From: Isoetes taiwanensis | Taxonomy: Eukaryota > Streptophyta > Lycopodiopsida > Isoetales > Isoetaceae | NCBI GenBank assembly: GCA_021234155.1 | Contig: JAJEKV010000058.1 | Span: 5,342,600-5,406,599 of the forward strand | Direction of reading: 5' to 3' | DNA: 64,000 bases | In this document: piece by piece, positions 21,816 to 34,018 of the stretch | Numbering within the stretch: position 1 is the stretch's first letter | Layout of the letters: the number at the start of each line of letters is the position of its first letter | The notes under the pieces: generated by a model | Seen by the model: only the letters and a program-made list of their open reading frames with translations | Database searches by the model: none | Told to the model about the DNA's origin: nothing | Program-made: the position numbers and the translations under genes

Positions 21816-23275
21816 AATTATGTGGGCGATTTGCAATAAATTATGCGGTGCTTCAAATGGCTCCCGAAACTAACTTCAGCATCCAACCGGGTTCGCCCAA
21901 GCGAACCCCAAAAATTCGCCTAGGCGAACCCACCGGATTCGCCCAGGCGAACCCGCACCCCTGACGTGGCGGGAGCGTCACAGGGGCAGGCCCTGCGTGG
22001 CATCAGCTACCGGGTTCGCCCAAGCGAACCCGAACCGTGGTTTGCCATATGTGTGTGGCGACCTGGGACCTGGGCCACCTGCAATAAATAGCCCCCTGCC
22101 GGGTTCGCCCAAGCGAACCCACCGGCGGAGGGGGGCAACAGCTTTTATGGCATTATGGCAGTTGGCACTTGTACCTGCAATAAATGGCCCCGGGTTCGCA
22201 AATAAAGTGCGCGCATCATGGTTGCCCCGGCTATGGCAGCGCTGCAGCATGATTTTTCTTTTCGGTCGAGGTAGAAAACGATCCAATTCCGGCCCTCAAA
22301 TTTATAAACCATTCATTCTCCGGCGTCGATTTCGATTTTCTTAAACAAATTTGGCACAAAAACCCATCTCCGGCAGTCCTTTTCCATCCAGTTACGATGT
22401 ATCTATCTATCTCGCATTCATTGAAGGATTATAGAACCAATATATAAAATCCTTCTCAGCCGCGTCAATCCCGGTCATAGAAAAGGCCCAAAACCGTGAT
22501 TGAAGCTTCAAAAATGCGATCTTCTGATTTGGGTAGCTTGAATTCGGCTTGAATTTAGCGATTTATTGATTGGAGTCGGGATAAACAGAAATAATTGTAT
22601 CATAAAAATTTTGCTGGGAAAAATTTCGTGCTCGAAAAATCGGTTTTTGAGGTCTATGGAGGTACCAGACATGGCGGATTTTCATGAATGAAGGATTTTG
22701 ACTTGCTGGGCGTATGAATGGGGCAGAAGAAGCAGCTAAAGTTTTTGTTTTTTGGGTCGTGGTTGTCCTGATTTGAGGTCGGTTTGACTGTTGAAACTAT
22801 AGGCTTGAATTGAATGATAGGATCTTGCTGCAGCGGCGGTAGTTTCTGGTCTGCTTCTAGACCAGCTGTGAGAAATTGAAGACTCTGTTTTTTTACCCGG
22901 GGTTCGCCCAAGCGAACCCGGTAGAACCTGCGACCTGCTACTGCCACCTGCGATACCACCTGCCATCGAAGATTATTTTCTGCCATGCCCGGGGTTCGCC
23001 CAAGCGAACCCGGTAGGCGCCCGTCTGCGATCCGCCGTGCCTGCCGCGCATCTGCCACGCCTGCCACAAACCCGGGTTCGGGTTCGCCCAAGCGAACCCG
23101 GTAGGAATGCCACGTAGACCGGGTTCGCCGGCGACGCTCCCGCCACGTCCTCCGCGGGTTCGCTTGGGCGAATCCGACGGGTTCGCCCGGGCGAATTTTT
23201 CGGGTTCGCCTGGGCGAACCCGATTGGTTTGCGAACTTCATTTCGGGAGCCAATAAAGTGCGCGTAAATTATGTG
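21815..23275. repeat. inverted duplication packed with GGGTTCGC palindromes
   Basis: The left side (from about 21815: TTATGTGGGCG, then ATGGCTCCCGAAA, then palindromes, then GACGTGGCGGGAGCGTC at about 21963-21979) is repeated in reverse complement on the right side (GACGCTCCCGCCACGTCC at about 23133-23150, palindromes, TTTCGGGAGCCAATAA at about 23242-23257, GCCCACATAA-type sequence in reverse complement near 23270). Within both arms are copies of GGGTTCGCCCAAGCGAACCC or its CCTGGG/CCTAGG variants: 21888-21908, 21914-21932, 21935-21954, 22011-22032, 22100-22120, 22899-22920, 22991-23012, 23079-23100, 23156-23175, 23178-23196 and 23201-23222. The centre (about 22250-22860) shows no palindromes and no clear gene. 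The structure fits a foldback-type or inverted-repeat element. Confidence 0.65.
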
Positions 23276-23454
23276 GGCTAGTAAGTGCCGGTTTGTGTTT
23301 TCCCTGTCGGATAATCCCCGGAATTCAACAATTTATGTGCGGAACTGGTTCCGCCACTCCACCAAGCTGGGCGGTGAACTGCTAATTTAAAACGGAAAAA
23401 ATGGCTCTACCCCGGAGTTTCCCCAACGCTGCTTGCAGTCCCTCGTATACTCGG

Positions 23455-23596
23455 ACTTTGATTTGGTTTGAGGTAGGTTCCTCTTCTATCGAATATTGAT
23501 AGTTTGGTGCATAGGATCTTTTCTATGAATTCTTGGGAAAGGGACGTCTTTCTTGGCTCAGACCTCATTTGGCTCCTTTTTTCCTATATATACTAT

Positions 23597-23688
<92 letters not shown>

Positions 23689-26045
23689 TCCTCATTGGTG
23701 TTCTCTTTGAGCTGGATCTTTGATTTTGTTGTCAGTCCCCTCCCATCCCGCCCTTCTTTCTCTTGAGGTAATTGGGTGGTTGGTTGTGTTTTGTCAAAGT
23801 TGCTTGCATAAGGTGGATCTACATTCATGGAGGCCTCTTTATTCTAATGCTTGTTGTTGTTATGGGTTTTGGCTGTGGATTATGGAGTTGGTTCGTCATC
23901 TCTCATGTTCTTTCTTAGCATAGTATTGTGACTTCCAAGTAGCATCTTTGGGGTTCTCTCGTTTTTCGTGGGGTTTTCCCTCGAAAATTTTCCCACTGAT
24001 CGTGCCTCTACTCTCTCTTCTCTCCCAGCGTAGCTCTCTCTTCTCTCCCAGCGTAGCATTTTTCGCTTCTGGGTAGGCTCCAAGGGGTTCTTCTATTGGA
24101 TGTGCCTATTTTTTCTTCCTGGTATAGCTTTGTGGCTTCCAGAGTCTCCTTAACTTCGAAAGTCTTTCTCTTCTCGGTGGAGCATTGTGGCTTTCAATTC
24201 TCGTCGTTGGATCTTTTTTTCTGTTGATCTTCTAATTTCCGCAATCTTCTTTCTCAAGTTTATGCTTGTGCCATCGAAATCTTATTCGCCTTTCATAATT
24301 CTCCATTTGAAATTTTTTCTTCAAGCCGACATTTCGTAAATGGCTGATTGCTTCAAACTCTAATACTTTGACAATTGGCGTGGTTGAGTTTTTCCTGGCT
24401 TTGCAGTGGAGAGATGCTTGAGGTGATAGATTTTGGCATATGGTCTGGGGCTGCGAGTTGCGGGGGTCGTTGGGTTTCTTCGATTTAACACACTTCCCGG
24501 TCTACCATGGGCATGGGCTCATCATCAGCGACTTTTTCGTTGGTAATTGCTCTTTGAGTTGGTTATTTATCATTAGGGTTTTCCTTGAAGTGAAATGGTG
24601 TTGTATTGATGAGATTGGATCAATAAATATAATGACTCATAGGAATATACAATGATAAATCCCAAATGAGTGAAACTAGAACCAAATGTCTCAGAACTAT
24701 ACAATCACCGAGGTCAAGTGAATGGAGTATGCAACAAGTAATCCTACAAGGGATCAGGATTTAAAGAACATTGCCAAAGGTAAAACGGTCCCGAGTCAGA
24801 AACTTATCGTTAGGATTAAAAACCCGCCCATTTGGGTTTTCGAGAAAAACCCTAAAGATAAATAACCGACTCGAAGAGCCACACATTACTCAGAGCTGAG
24901 TCCACTTTCTTTTGATAGTCCGCCCCTTTTCCTGGTTTGTCTCTGTTCTACTGACGAAAAAGTCATTGAAGATGTGCCCACACCCATGATAGTCCATGAA
25001 GAGTGTCAAATCGAAGAAAGCCAACGATCCGCGCAACATACAGCCTCAAACTATATGCCAAAATCCATCACATTGACCATCGCTCCATACTGCAAAGCAA
25101 GGAACAAATCAACCATGGCAATGGTCAAATTGTTATACTTACAAACAATCGGCCATTGACGAAGTGCCGACTTGAAGAAAAAATCCCAAATGGAAGATAT
25201 CTAAAATATGGAATAAAGTTTCAATAACAAGCACAAAGTTGAGAAAGAAGATTGAGGAAATTAGGACATCAAAAGGTAAAAATGTCCAACAAAGAGCTCA
25301 AAAGCCACAAAGCTACGCCGAGAAGAGAAAGACTTTGAAAGTTAAGGAGACTCTAGAAGCCACAAGGCTACATCAAGAAGAAAATATAGGCACATCTAGA
25401 AGAGATCCTTGGAGCCTACCCAGAAGCGACAAGTGCTACGCCGGGAGAGAGAGAGAGAGAGAGAGAGGGGGTAGAAGCACGATCAATAGAAAAAATTCAA
25501 GGGGTTGCGACAAGTGCTACGCCGGGAGAGAGAGAGAGAGGGTAGAAGCACGACCAATAGAAAAAATTCAAAGGGATAACCCCATGAGAAAAGAGAGAAC
25601 CCCAAAGGTGCTACTCGGAAGTCGCAATGCCAAGAAAGAATATGAGAGATGATGAATCACGTCCACAATCCATGGCCCAAACTTATCATAACAACAACCG
25701 TCATAACAAAGAGGGTTGAGCAACCACAAGTACATGGATCCTCCCTATGTAGGCAACACCGACCAAACCATGACCTCAAAAGAGAAAAGGGCGGGAGGGG
25801 AGAGAAGTTGAAGAGTCAAAGATCCAGCTCAGAGAGAACGCCGATGAGAACTGAGAGAAAGAACATAGTATATATAAGAGAAAGAAGCCAAATGAGGCCT
25901 GAGCCACAGAAAGTGTCCCGTTCCCAAGAATGATGGTTCTATTCATCTTGAATAAAACTGTTGCATTCGTAGGAAAGGTCTTATGCACAAAACATCAATG
26001 TCCGACAGAAGAGGAACAATCTCAAACTCAACAATATAGATATGC
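23455..26045. mobile_element. 2.6-kb foldback: arms of about 1.09 kb around a 0.4-kb spacer
   Basis: The sequence from about 23455 to 24545 reappears in reverse complement from about 24953 to 26045. Matched landmarks include: outer GTTCCTCTTCT..CG.A.ATTGAT (23476 versus 26015); CCCAAGAAT and TATATATACTATG (23535-23600 versus 25870-25930); the GATCCAGCTC block (about 23712 versus 25822); CCAGCGTAGC / GCTACGCCGGGAG repeats (24020-24060 versus 25425-25530); TCAATCTTCTTTCTCAA (24250 versus 25245); and TGACTTTTTCGT (24530 versus 24955). Identity looks roughly 80-85 percent by eye, with indels. No intact gene is seen in either arm. It could be a foldback transposon or two inverted copies of an older repeat. 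A transcript through it would fold into a very long hairpin. Confidence 0.7.
23598..23687 (+). repeat. compound (CT)n(CA)n microsatellite
   Basis: About 42 bp of CT dinucleotides run directly into about 46 bp of AC dinucleotides. The matching position in the other foldback arm lacks this expansion, so the microsatellite grew after the inverted copies formed. Confidence 0.9.
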
Positions 26046-26265
26046 ATGTTGTTTAAGATATGCTTAGCAATTGCTACCCTTCCAGGCATAGAGAATTTAG
26101 CAGTATCCCACCAAAAATGGTGCCTCCGCGACCCCTCTACTATGACATCTATTAGTTCCTTTATTACATAGCATATATACGCTTATTTGGCGCATGTCAT
26201 CCTCAATTACATTGAAACAGATGCAACACCCAATCATACACTGGAAATAGTGTATTTTTTAGTCC

Positions 26266-26614
26266 TTCAGCACTTTGCATATACTCATGTAACCAATGGG
26301 CTTTGATGTTCCCTTTCAAGGAATTGCTTCAACAATTTTATAGTCGTTGCATTTGGAGCAATTATCCTGAATACACACTGGCAATTTAAGTAATCTACCT
26401 CAGCTCCACGCACTTTGCATATACTCATGTAATCTCAAGGCACGTTGCATATACTCAAATAATCTCCTTCAGCACTTTGCATATACTCATGTAACCAATG
26501 GGCTTTGATGTTCCCTTTCAAGGAATTGCTTCAACAATTTTATAGTTGTTGCATTTGGAGCAATTATCCTGAATACACACTGGAAATTCAAGTAATCTAC
26601 TTCAGCTCCACGCT
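26266..26614 (+). repeat. direct duplication, period about 202 bp
   Basis: A block starting CAGCACTTTGCATATACTCA and running through CCAATGGGCTTTGATG and TGGAGCAATTATCCTGAATA to GTAATCTAC at about 26266-26410 is repeated almost exactly at about 26470-26614. A short third partial copy of the CTTTGCATATACTCA motif lies between. Confidence 0.8.
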
Positions 26615-27027
26615 CAAGGCTTACACAGTCTGCCAACCACTTATCTCTCAGAAATCACAGGTTTTACCATAAGATGCAAGGTCAACGTCTTTCCCACTTG
26701 AACTTAGAGTATCTTGGAACAATTTGCCTTTCCCGCTTCCCTTCCTTCTCCTGCATTTTTCTCTGCCATCGAATTTTGTATTTTTTGTTTCTTTCCATAT
26801 CTAGAAGAGAAAACCTCTACCTCTTTGTGACTATGACTTCCATATCTTAAGAAGAAAAAAATAGAAGTAAGTCCAGACACCTATGAGTAGCATGTTAGAG
26901 CCCTGCTCCAAACCTCACAACAAAGTTAAAATCTAGTGATCCAAAACTAAAAAAATACTAGAATTATGCAATGCACACACTGAAAATCACCATCTCCATA
27001 GCTAGATCAAGGTAATATCCTTCTGAT

Positions 27028-27128
<101 letters not shown>

Positions 27129-27679
27129 GCACTTGGCTGATATGCATGAAAGGGAATCGAAGGCTAATAATTTCAGAATTTCTGGCCTACCAGAAAAGGA
27201 GAATGAGGACACAAGCATGGCTGTTCAAACATTTCTTGCAGAGAATATGCAGGTGCAGGTGGATATTTTGGAGGCGTACCGGGTTGGAAGGAAGGGGAAG
27301 GAACACGGAATGTGTTGTTGAAGTCGCGATCCAAGGAAGCGAAGGCTCGAGTTATCAGCGGTTTAACATTGCTTAAGGGCAAATATATATGGGTCAATGA
27401 CGACTTAACTAAGGCCCAATTTCAGCGAGAGAAGAGAAGATCTTAAGAGGATGAAGGAGGCAAGAGCGGCTGGACAACGTGCTTACTGGAGAGGCGGAAA
27501 AGTGATTGTGGAGGATGCATAGGAAGTAGCGACCGCCAGGTTAGTTTTCTTTGGAATGTAAATACGTTAAAAGTAGTAAGATCTGTGCTATGGATGACTT
27601 GCTAGCAAATGTAGACATAGTTTTCTTTTTTGGAAACGTGTGAGCATGAGGAAAAGGCTCTTCGGATATTTTCGGTTTT

Positions 27680-28033
27680 ATGCTATTGCATTCAGTATGG
27701 AATAAGAAGGGCTGGAATCTTAAAGGTACAGGTGGTATTGCATGCTATGCTCGCAATGAAATTGTGCACGCAGTGTGTGTTTTGACACATAAGGCAACTG
27801 CACAATACATTTGGATTGAATTGCCAGGTAGGGGCAACAAGATATATGTAGCTGGTTGTTATTTCCCCCCAAGGGAATCACCCGTGTATAACAAAGGAGA
27901 TCTGGATAAGGATGACCCATTCTTTCACTTAGAGCAGGATATACTAGCTTTGGGTTTGGCAGGGGAAGTGCTATTGTTAGGAGACTTTAATGGCGTGACA
28001 GGGGAAACCATCAAGCAGCTTTGGTGGGCCTAG
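27680..28033 (+). pseudogene. LINE 1 endonuclease (EEP type) fragment
   Basis: Encodes GGIACYARNE, YIWIELPGRG, a CYFPPRESPVYN segment and GEVLLLGDFNG, the last being a conserved endonuclease/exonuclease/phosphatase motif. It would nick target DNA to prime reverse transcription. The frame ends within the domain at about 28033; later endonuclease residues (the SDH.P-like SDHVPLLIELH at about 28310) are found in another frame. LINE 2 at 32455 carries the same protein, with the same FPPRESP and GDFNG landmarks. Confidence 0.8.
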
Positions 28034-28706
28034 ATGGAGAAGAGAATGGTTGGAAATCTTTGGATGATCGAAATGAAGACAATTGGATGGAGCGTAACAT
28101 CGAAGACAATGTGAAATGGTCGACACCACAGGCGTCATGTCTTACATATGTGTAGCGGTTTTGAGATGGTGATCTTCAATGGCACGGATAGGTACCTGTG
28201 CTCGTAAGCGCACTTGTAAAAATACTAGCGTGGTGGATTATGTTATTGCCAAACCTACTTTTGCGAGAACATGTTATTAGCTTACGCATTGGAGATGAGA
28301 ATGAAAGCTTCGGATCATGTACCTTTGCTCATTGAACTTCATGTACGGTGGCATCATAGGCAACAAGAAGATACATATAAAGGTAAATGGATGTCTCTCA
28401 AGTATGATAAAGCTCATGAATATAGCGAGATATGCGAGAAAATGGCATCTTTGCATGGCCCGGATCGATAGGGGATATGAGTGAGGCGTTGTCTAGGGTT
28501 TTGCTTGAATCGCGGATGAATGTTTTGTATCCCACCCAAGCAACGGAGGGGGATGCCATGTAATGGATGGTTTGACATGGAATGTAAAAACAGAGGCAAA
28601 AATTTAGAGCAAAGACAAAGGCGACTAAAGTACGGGGAAAGGAAAGTGTATACCAAAGCTGGTCAAAAATAAGAAGAAGGCATATTTACATCGTAAACAT
28701 AGGAGA

Positions 28707-29842
28707 ATGGTGGAAGAACTGCTGGTTGATCCAAAGAAATTTTGGAATAGGCTTAAACCCTTGAAGCATGGGGGTAATGTGTTGCAAGCGGAGGCACCAA
28801 TGGAGCATGTACGCAATTTATACCATGTCCATGGAGTTGAGGATAAGATGGCCGAAGAGACATATGAGATGGATGATATACTTACCTTTACTCTGGAGGA
28901 TGTTCAGGTGGGACTCAAGAGACTTGCTAATGGCAAAGCGGCAGATGCTTGTGGCCTTAAGGCCGAAATGCTTAAGTGGGCTGGAGAAGCGGTTACGAAT
29001 AGGCTGGTTGACAAGTTCAATATGGCTTTGAGAGATGGGTTTCCTAGGGCCTAGCAAGTTAATAGGGTTGTGCCATTGCACAAGTCAGGGGATGCATCTG
29101 ATTTGGGTAACTACCGTACCATTATGGTTGGCAGCCTTTATGCAAAACTGTATGCCTCTATACTTGAGGGCAAGATAAGCAACTGGGCAGAGGGTCACAA
29201 TGCTAGAGCAATAGGCCAAGCGGGCTTTAGGCCTAAAAAGTCTACAACTGACCATTTGGTCACCCTTCGTGCTATGATGGATTCAAAGGTGGGAAAAAGG
29301 AAACCTTTGTATGCTGTATTTGTGGATTTCAGCAAGGCCTTTGACATGGTGAATAGGCAAAAACTGTGGCATAGGATGGTAGATTTGGGCATCCCGATGG
29401 GGCTTAGGCATGCGGTAAGTGTTCTCTATAAAAAAGTACTCGTGCAACTCTCTTTCCCTTTTGTTGGAATGTGTGATGATGTAGTAGAGAGTAATATGGG
29501 AGTTAAACAGGGGTGTCCTTTGTCGCCTACCTTGTTTGGATTGTTCATAGATCATTTGGAGGGTGGATAAGAGCACATGGAGGGGATGGTACATCCTTGA
29601 ATGGGTATGTACTTATGCTCTTGCTATATGCTGATGATATTGTGTTGCTATCTCGGAGCATACAGGGGATGCAAAGACATTTGGATGTGCTTGCGGTTTA
29701 CGTGATGCTAAAAGTATGCGGAGGTGAACTGAAAAGACTAAGGTCATTTGTTTTTTGGAGCCGAATAAAACAGATCATGTGCGGCTACTTTACAAGGGTA
29801 AGCAAGTTGAGGTCTTTGAAAGCTATAAGTATCTGGGTTTGA
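28707..29842 (+). pseudogene. LINE 1 reverse transcriptase
   Basis: Palm and finger motifs are visible in order: a lead region (LKRLANGKAADACGLKAEML), then VVPLHKSGD...NYRTI, GQAGFRPKKSTTDHL, AVFVDFSKAFDMV (motif A aspartate), GVKQGCPLSP (motif B) and LLYADDIVLLS (motif C with YADD). One TAG at about 29052 interrupts the frame (a tryptophan TGG would restore sense), and a frameshift near 29560 moves motif C into another frame. It copies element RNA at the nicked target. The catalytic residues survive but the gene is broken. Confidence 0.9.
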
Positions 29843-29885
29843 TTTGTAGACAAAAGTCCGAATTGGAATCAAAGTCGAACATAGA

Positions 29886-30470
29886 GTGAGTAAAGGGCTT
29901 AAAGGCATTATATGCAATGCTGAGAGAAGGTGTGTGAATGTCGACATTTGGAACTTTGAAATGAAATGCATGCTCTTCAAAGTATTGGTACAAACGGTTA
30001 TACTGTATGGTTGTGAAGCCTGGGGGCCAGGCCTCGCTAATGATGGGTGGAAAAAGGTGGAAAAAATACAAAAGAAATTTTTTCACACGGAACTGGGCAC
30101 TAAAATACAAACGCCATATAATATGATGTTAGGAGAGTGCGGGATGATACCCCTTGAAGCTGAAGCTCTTTGCAAAACCTTACGTTATCGTGATAAGGTT
30201 TTATATGATATGCCCGTGAATAGCTTGCCAAGAATTGCTGCAGAGAGTAGTGACAAAGGTTGGTATGCGGATATTAGTAGATGGCTGGTGAAATGGGGGA
30301 TGGATATTCACGAATTGCAGATGAATCAGGAAGATATTGAGGGATGGGTTCGAAAGAGTGTTCTCACTAGGACATGGAGTACGCCAGCTGTGAAGAAAGA
30401 GTACTATCGGACTCAGATGAATCCCACATTGAAGGCGCAAAGCAATATCTTAGTGAACCCATATCTATGA
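29886..30470 (+). pseudogene. LINE 1 C-terminal region
   Basis: A 194-codon frame after the reverse transcriptase, with VQTVILYGCEAWGPG, the usual sequence following the palm in plant LINEs, then a tail ending NPYL-stop. It belongs to the same ORF2 by order and strand. A zinc-knuckle-like cysteine cluster expected further on is not clear. Confidence 0.65.
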
Positions 30471-30910
30471 AGCATAGGCAAGCAATTGCGAGGATCCGTT
30501 AAGCTTCGCACCATCTTGGTGTGGAGGTACGGAGATGGGCGTACATCGCTCATGATCTTAGACACATCAGAACTTGTGTAGTGACGGTGTGGTGGAGGAC
30601 GAGGCTCATATCTTACTTTGTTGTCGTGCTTATTAGGACTTAAGAGTCATACATGGGATCAGTGCCACCTCCCTTGAGGAGTTCTTTTCGGTACCTGGGG
30701 GCATCCATTGGGGATATATTGTTGACATTCTTAAACATAGAGATGCTTGTTTGAAAAATCAAGAAGGTGAGAGATTGAGATAGAGGAGCCCAAAGGTGTG
30801 TTACTCTCTTAAGACGCCACGGATGACTTGTTTTATAATTTTGAATGTAACTTGTAAACGTCTCATAGACCTGGTGGTCTCGAAGACGGAATAATAGATT
30901 TCATTTCATT

Positions 30911-30913
<3 letters not shown>

Positions 30914-30981
<68 letters not shown>
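30914..30981 (+). repeat. (CT)n microsatellite between the two LINEs
   Basis: About 68 bp of CT dinucleotides, directly after the TTTCAT tail of LINE 1 and seven bases before the ATG of LINE 2 ORF1. Confidence 0.9.
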
Positions 30982-30985
<4 letters not shown>

Positions 30986-30989
30986 TGTG

Positions 30990-32275
30990 ATGGCAAAGAA
31001 AAGAAGTTCGGATAAACCTGGCAGCTCTAAGATGGGCTGTGCAACTGCTGCTGATGCAACAAGAAAGGATCTTTTAAGGAAACCTAATATGCCGATTCCA
31101 GAAAGGAAAAAAAAAATCAATTTGGGGCTATCAGATGGGTCAGATTCGGATGCAGACTCCTGTGATTCCGTCAACTCTGAAGCACTCGATTCAAGGAAAG
31201 AGGTAAAATCTGCAGAGATAGAATCGAAAAAAGGAAGAGAGGTTGTGGCAGAAATAGAATCGAAAAAAGGAGGAGAGGCTGACTGGGGAAAGGAGATAGA
31301 AACGAAAAAAGGAGGAGAGATTGTGGCAGAAATAGATTCGAAAAAAAGAGGAGAGCTGACTGCGAGAATAGGGGATCGCCTTCAGCTCTTAATGCCTCTT
31401 TTTCTGATGCAGATTTTCGCCTGCTGTCAGATAAAAGGGAGACTACCGGAGGTCATACTATGAATTCTGAAAGTTCAGGAGTTATCAGAGGTAGGAAGTC
31501 TGAAATAATAGGAGTTATCAGAGATAATTCACAGCTGTTAATAGGAGGAGTTACCAGAGACGATCTGCAACTGGCAGTAGGGCAAATGAGGCAAGCAATG
31601 GAACAATCGATGCTGACAATGAAAATGGCAGTGGAATTCTATGCAAGGTATGGTGAATGATCTTAAATCCTTTCTTATTGCTCATGTTCAGACTGAGATT
31701 GATAAATGTAAAAATCAACTGATGCAAGAAGTAGATCACATTAAGAGGAGCATGAAAGAAGAATTTGAGTTGTTTAAGATAGGATTTAGTGCCTCAGGGG
31801 GGCAATCTGGTGATATCTATGGTGGAGATAAGAACAGTGGAGATAAGGAAAGTGATTTGGCAGATGTAATTACAGCTTATCTTAAGGAACAAGAAAAGAA
31901 CGAAAAAGCTTTGAATATTAGAATTATGGGCCTTCGAGAAGAAACTGAAGAGAAAACCACAGAAGTCGTGACGTCTTTTTGTAGGCAAGAGCTTCAAATC
32001 ATGGATGCTGGAATTGTAGAAGCGTTCCGGATTGGAAAGTTTAATGGCAGAGACAGACATGTTATTGTAAAGTTTCGTTGCAGGGAAGATAAGATTAATG
32101 TGTTGAAGAAAAAGACTCTGTTAAAGGGGAAAAAGATCTGGATAAATGATGACCTTACCAAGAATCAATTACAAGAATATAAAGAACAGTTGCAGCTATT
32201 AAAAGAAGCTAAGCAAAATGGTAAACGAGCATTCTGACGTCGTGGAAAGGTGGTAGTTGAGGAAGGAATCGCATA
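30990..32275 (+). pseudogene. LINE 2 ORF1 (nucleic-acid-binding protein)
   Basis: It starts ATGGCAAAGAAAAGA after the CT tract. A low-complexity lead contains about four copies of an EIESKKGGE-type peptide (31217-31355). A coiled-coil-like stretch follows (31640-31900: LMQEVDHIKRSMKEEFELFK). Then comes an RRM-like/L1-ORF1-like core: ALNIRIMGLREETEE, VVTSFCRQELQI, VEAFRIGK, HVIVKFRCREDK, IWINDDLTKNQLQEY. Frames shift at about 31380 and about 31650. A TGA at 32236 replaces an expected tryptophan (AF-stop-RRGKVVVEEG). It would coat element RNA. Only remnants are likely to be made. Confidence 0.75.
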
Positions 32276-32454
32276 GGAATTTGGCACCACCAGGATACTA
32301 TGTGCTGGAGTATAAATAGCTTAAATGCAACAAAAGTAGAAATGATAGAGCATGTAGATTTGGTTTTTTTCCTGGAGACATGTGAGAATGAAGAACGTAG
32401 AGCTGTAGACATAACAGAATTCGATTTGGTATACTCTGTATGGAACTATAAACA

Positions 32455-33209
32455 TTGGAGGTGAAAGGTCATGGTGGCATTGCATGTTATGTGAGACAAA
32501 AAATGAAACATATGGTGAAGTGGGTACAGGGAATTGGGTCTAAGCAACACATTTGGGTTGAAATACCTGGGCAAGCAGGAAGGATTTTTACACCGGGCTG
32601 CTATTTTCCACCACGTGAATCCCCAATTTATAACGGGGGGGTGCTGGACAGAGATGATCCATTTTTTAATTTAGAGCAAGACGTGCTTAAATTGCTGCCT
32701 CGTGGTGAAACACTCCTTATAGGAGATTTTAACGGTCGTATTGGGAATAGACAAGCAGCAATTGCTAATGGTGATGGTGAGCCAATATGGCTGGAAATGA
32801 TTGATGCTGATGAGCTAAGGCAATGCAGGTGGAGTAGAGTTTCTGGGATAAAATAAGATGGCCTACGCCTCAAGTTAATCATCTTTTGAATATGTGCACA
32901 GGTTTGGACCTGGTAATTTATAATGGTATAAATAGGTTTCCAAATTCAGGAAAACTCACATGCAGAGGTGCAAGTGTGGTGGATTTGATGATAGCACGGC
33001 CACAATTTGTGGAACAGGTTGTAAGCTTTCAGATTGATGATGAAAGACCTGAGTCTGATCATGCGCCAGTCTTTATTTCTTTACGAGTAGGCCGATATGA
33101 TATTCGGAAGGAAGCTATGATCGATTGCCTTAGAATTGTCATGCATTTCACAAGGTCATGCGATTTCACAAGTGATATGTGTTGGTCAACTATTAACAAG
33201 GGATGCTGA
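32455..33209 (+). pseudogene. LINE 2 endonuclease (EEP type)
   Basis: Two adjacent frames carry most of the domain: GGIACYVRQK, HIWVEIPGQAGR, CYFPPRESPIYN, GETLLIGDFNGRIGN (to about 32855), then LDLVIYNGINRFPN, SVVDLMIARP and ESDHAPVFISL (the SDH.P catalytic motif) to about 33105. One frameshift near 32850 separates them. Better preserved than the LINE 1 copy. Confidence 0.8.
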
Positions 33210-33215
33210 CCCTAG

Positions 33216-34018
33216 TCCATTGTCACAGACAGGGAATGGATTATCCAAGCATTTGGAAATATATAATCTAGAAATATCAATAGACAGAGTTTGGAAATAT
33301 CTTAAATAATATCCACAATTTCAAGGGCAGTTTCTGTTTCTATCCCACAGCAATAATAACATTATTATAGAAATAGTGAAAGTTACTTAATGTTGAGTAC
33401 CGATTTCAAGATATTTCGTGCAACAAGATAGGTTGGCAATATCCAGCCGATGCTCTTTAACGCATTTGTTGCAGACTGCCTACCACATCGTGCAAGAGCT
33501 GGTGTTTCCTATTAATCTATGCAAAATCTATATGGTTGGGATGCCATACAAGCATGAAAGCAAACGTGGAGAGAAGTGAATCTAATCTAGGTAAAAGAAT
33601 ATTACCTGTAAAACCCAATTTGTCCTTTGCATATCAAAATTCTATAGTGCAAATCTTGGATGCATTGCTTGGCATTTTTTCAATCTTTGGTGTGGCTATT
33701 GATATAATGTATATGCCGATAGATATTCATTTCGCATAATGCCAATAGATATTCATTTCGTATATGCTGCATAATGCTCTAAATAGGGAGATCAAAGTGA
33801 TGAAAAGCTAGGGATCAAATCAAAGGATAACCAAGATAATTGACTGTGCATAAATCAATGAGTTTGGCATGGATAATTGGAAAATGTGGAGTCCTATTAA
33901 TAAGAGGCTAGAAATATGCAGCACCATCAATGGTAGGCTAGTGCGGCATTAATAGAACATGGGGTCAACAAGTAGTTCTTAAAACCTCCATTCAAGGTAC
34001 ACAAGTGCACCAATGATG
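33216..34018. other. no gene seen
   Basis: AT-rich spacer; a short repeat ATGCCGATAGATATTCATTTCG / ATGCCAATAGATATTCATTT occurs at 33713-33760. Confidence 0.4.

Larger units (their letters stand above)
30982..33215 (+). mobile_element. LINE 2, 3'-truncated non-LTR retrotransposon
   Basis: Carries ORF1 (30990-32275) and the endonuclease half of ORF2 (32455-33209) but no reverse transcriptase, tail or 3' end. It runs in the same direction as LINE 1 and shares its ORF1 C-terminus and endonuclease sequence, so both belong to one family. Loss of the 3' half is unusual, because LINE insertions normally lose the 5' end; a later deletion or recombination is the simplest explanation. Confidence 0.8.

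Noticed and set aside
22654..23253. 199-codon minus-strand frame with repeated RLGEP/AQANP peptides
   Set aside because: The repeats are translations of the GGGTTCGC palindromes; the left arm of the inverted duplication gives a mirror frame, so this is DNA structure, not a protein.
23504..23828. Frames of LSLSLS/HTHTH and VCVCVC/RERERE
   Set aside because: Pure microsatellite translation.
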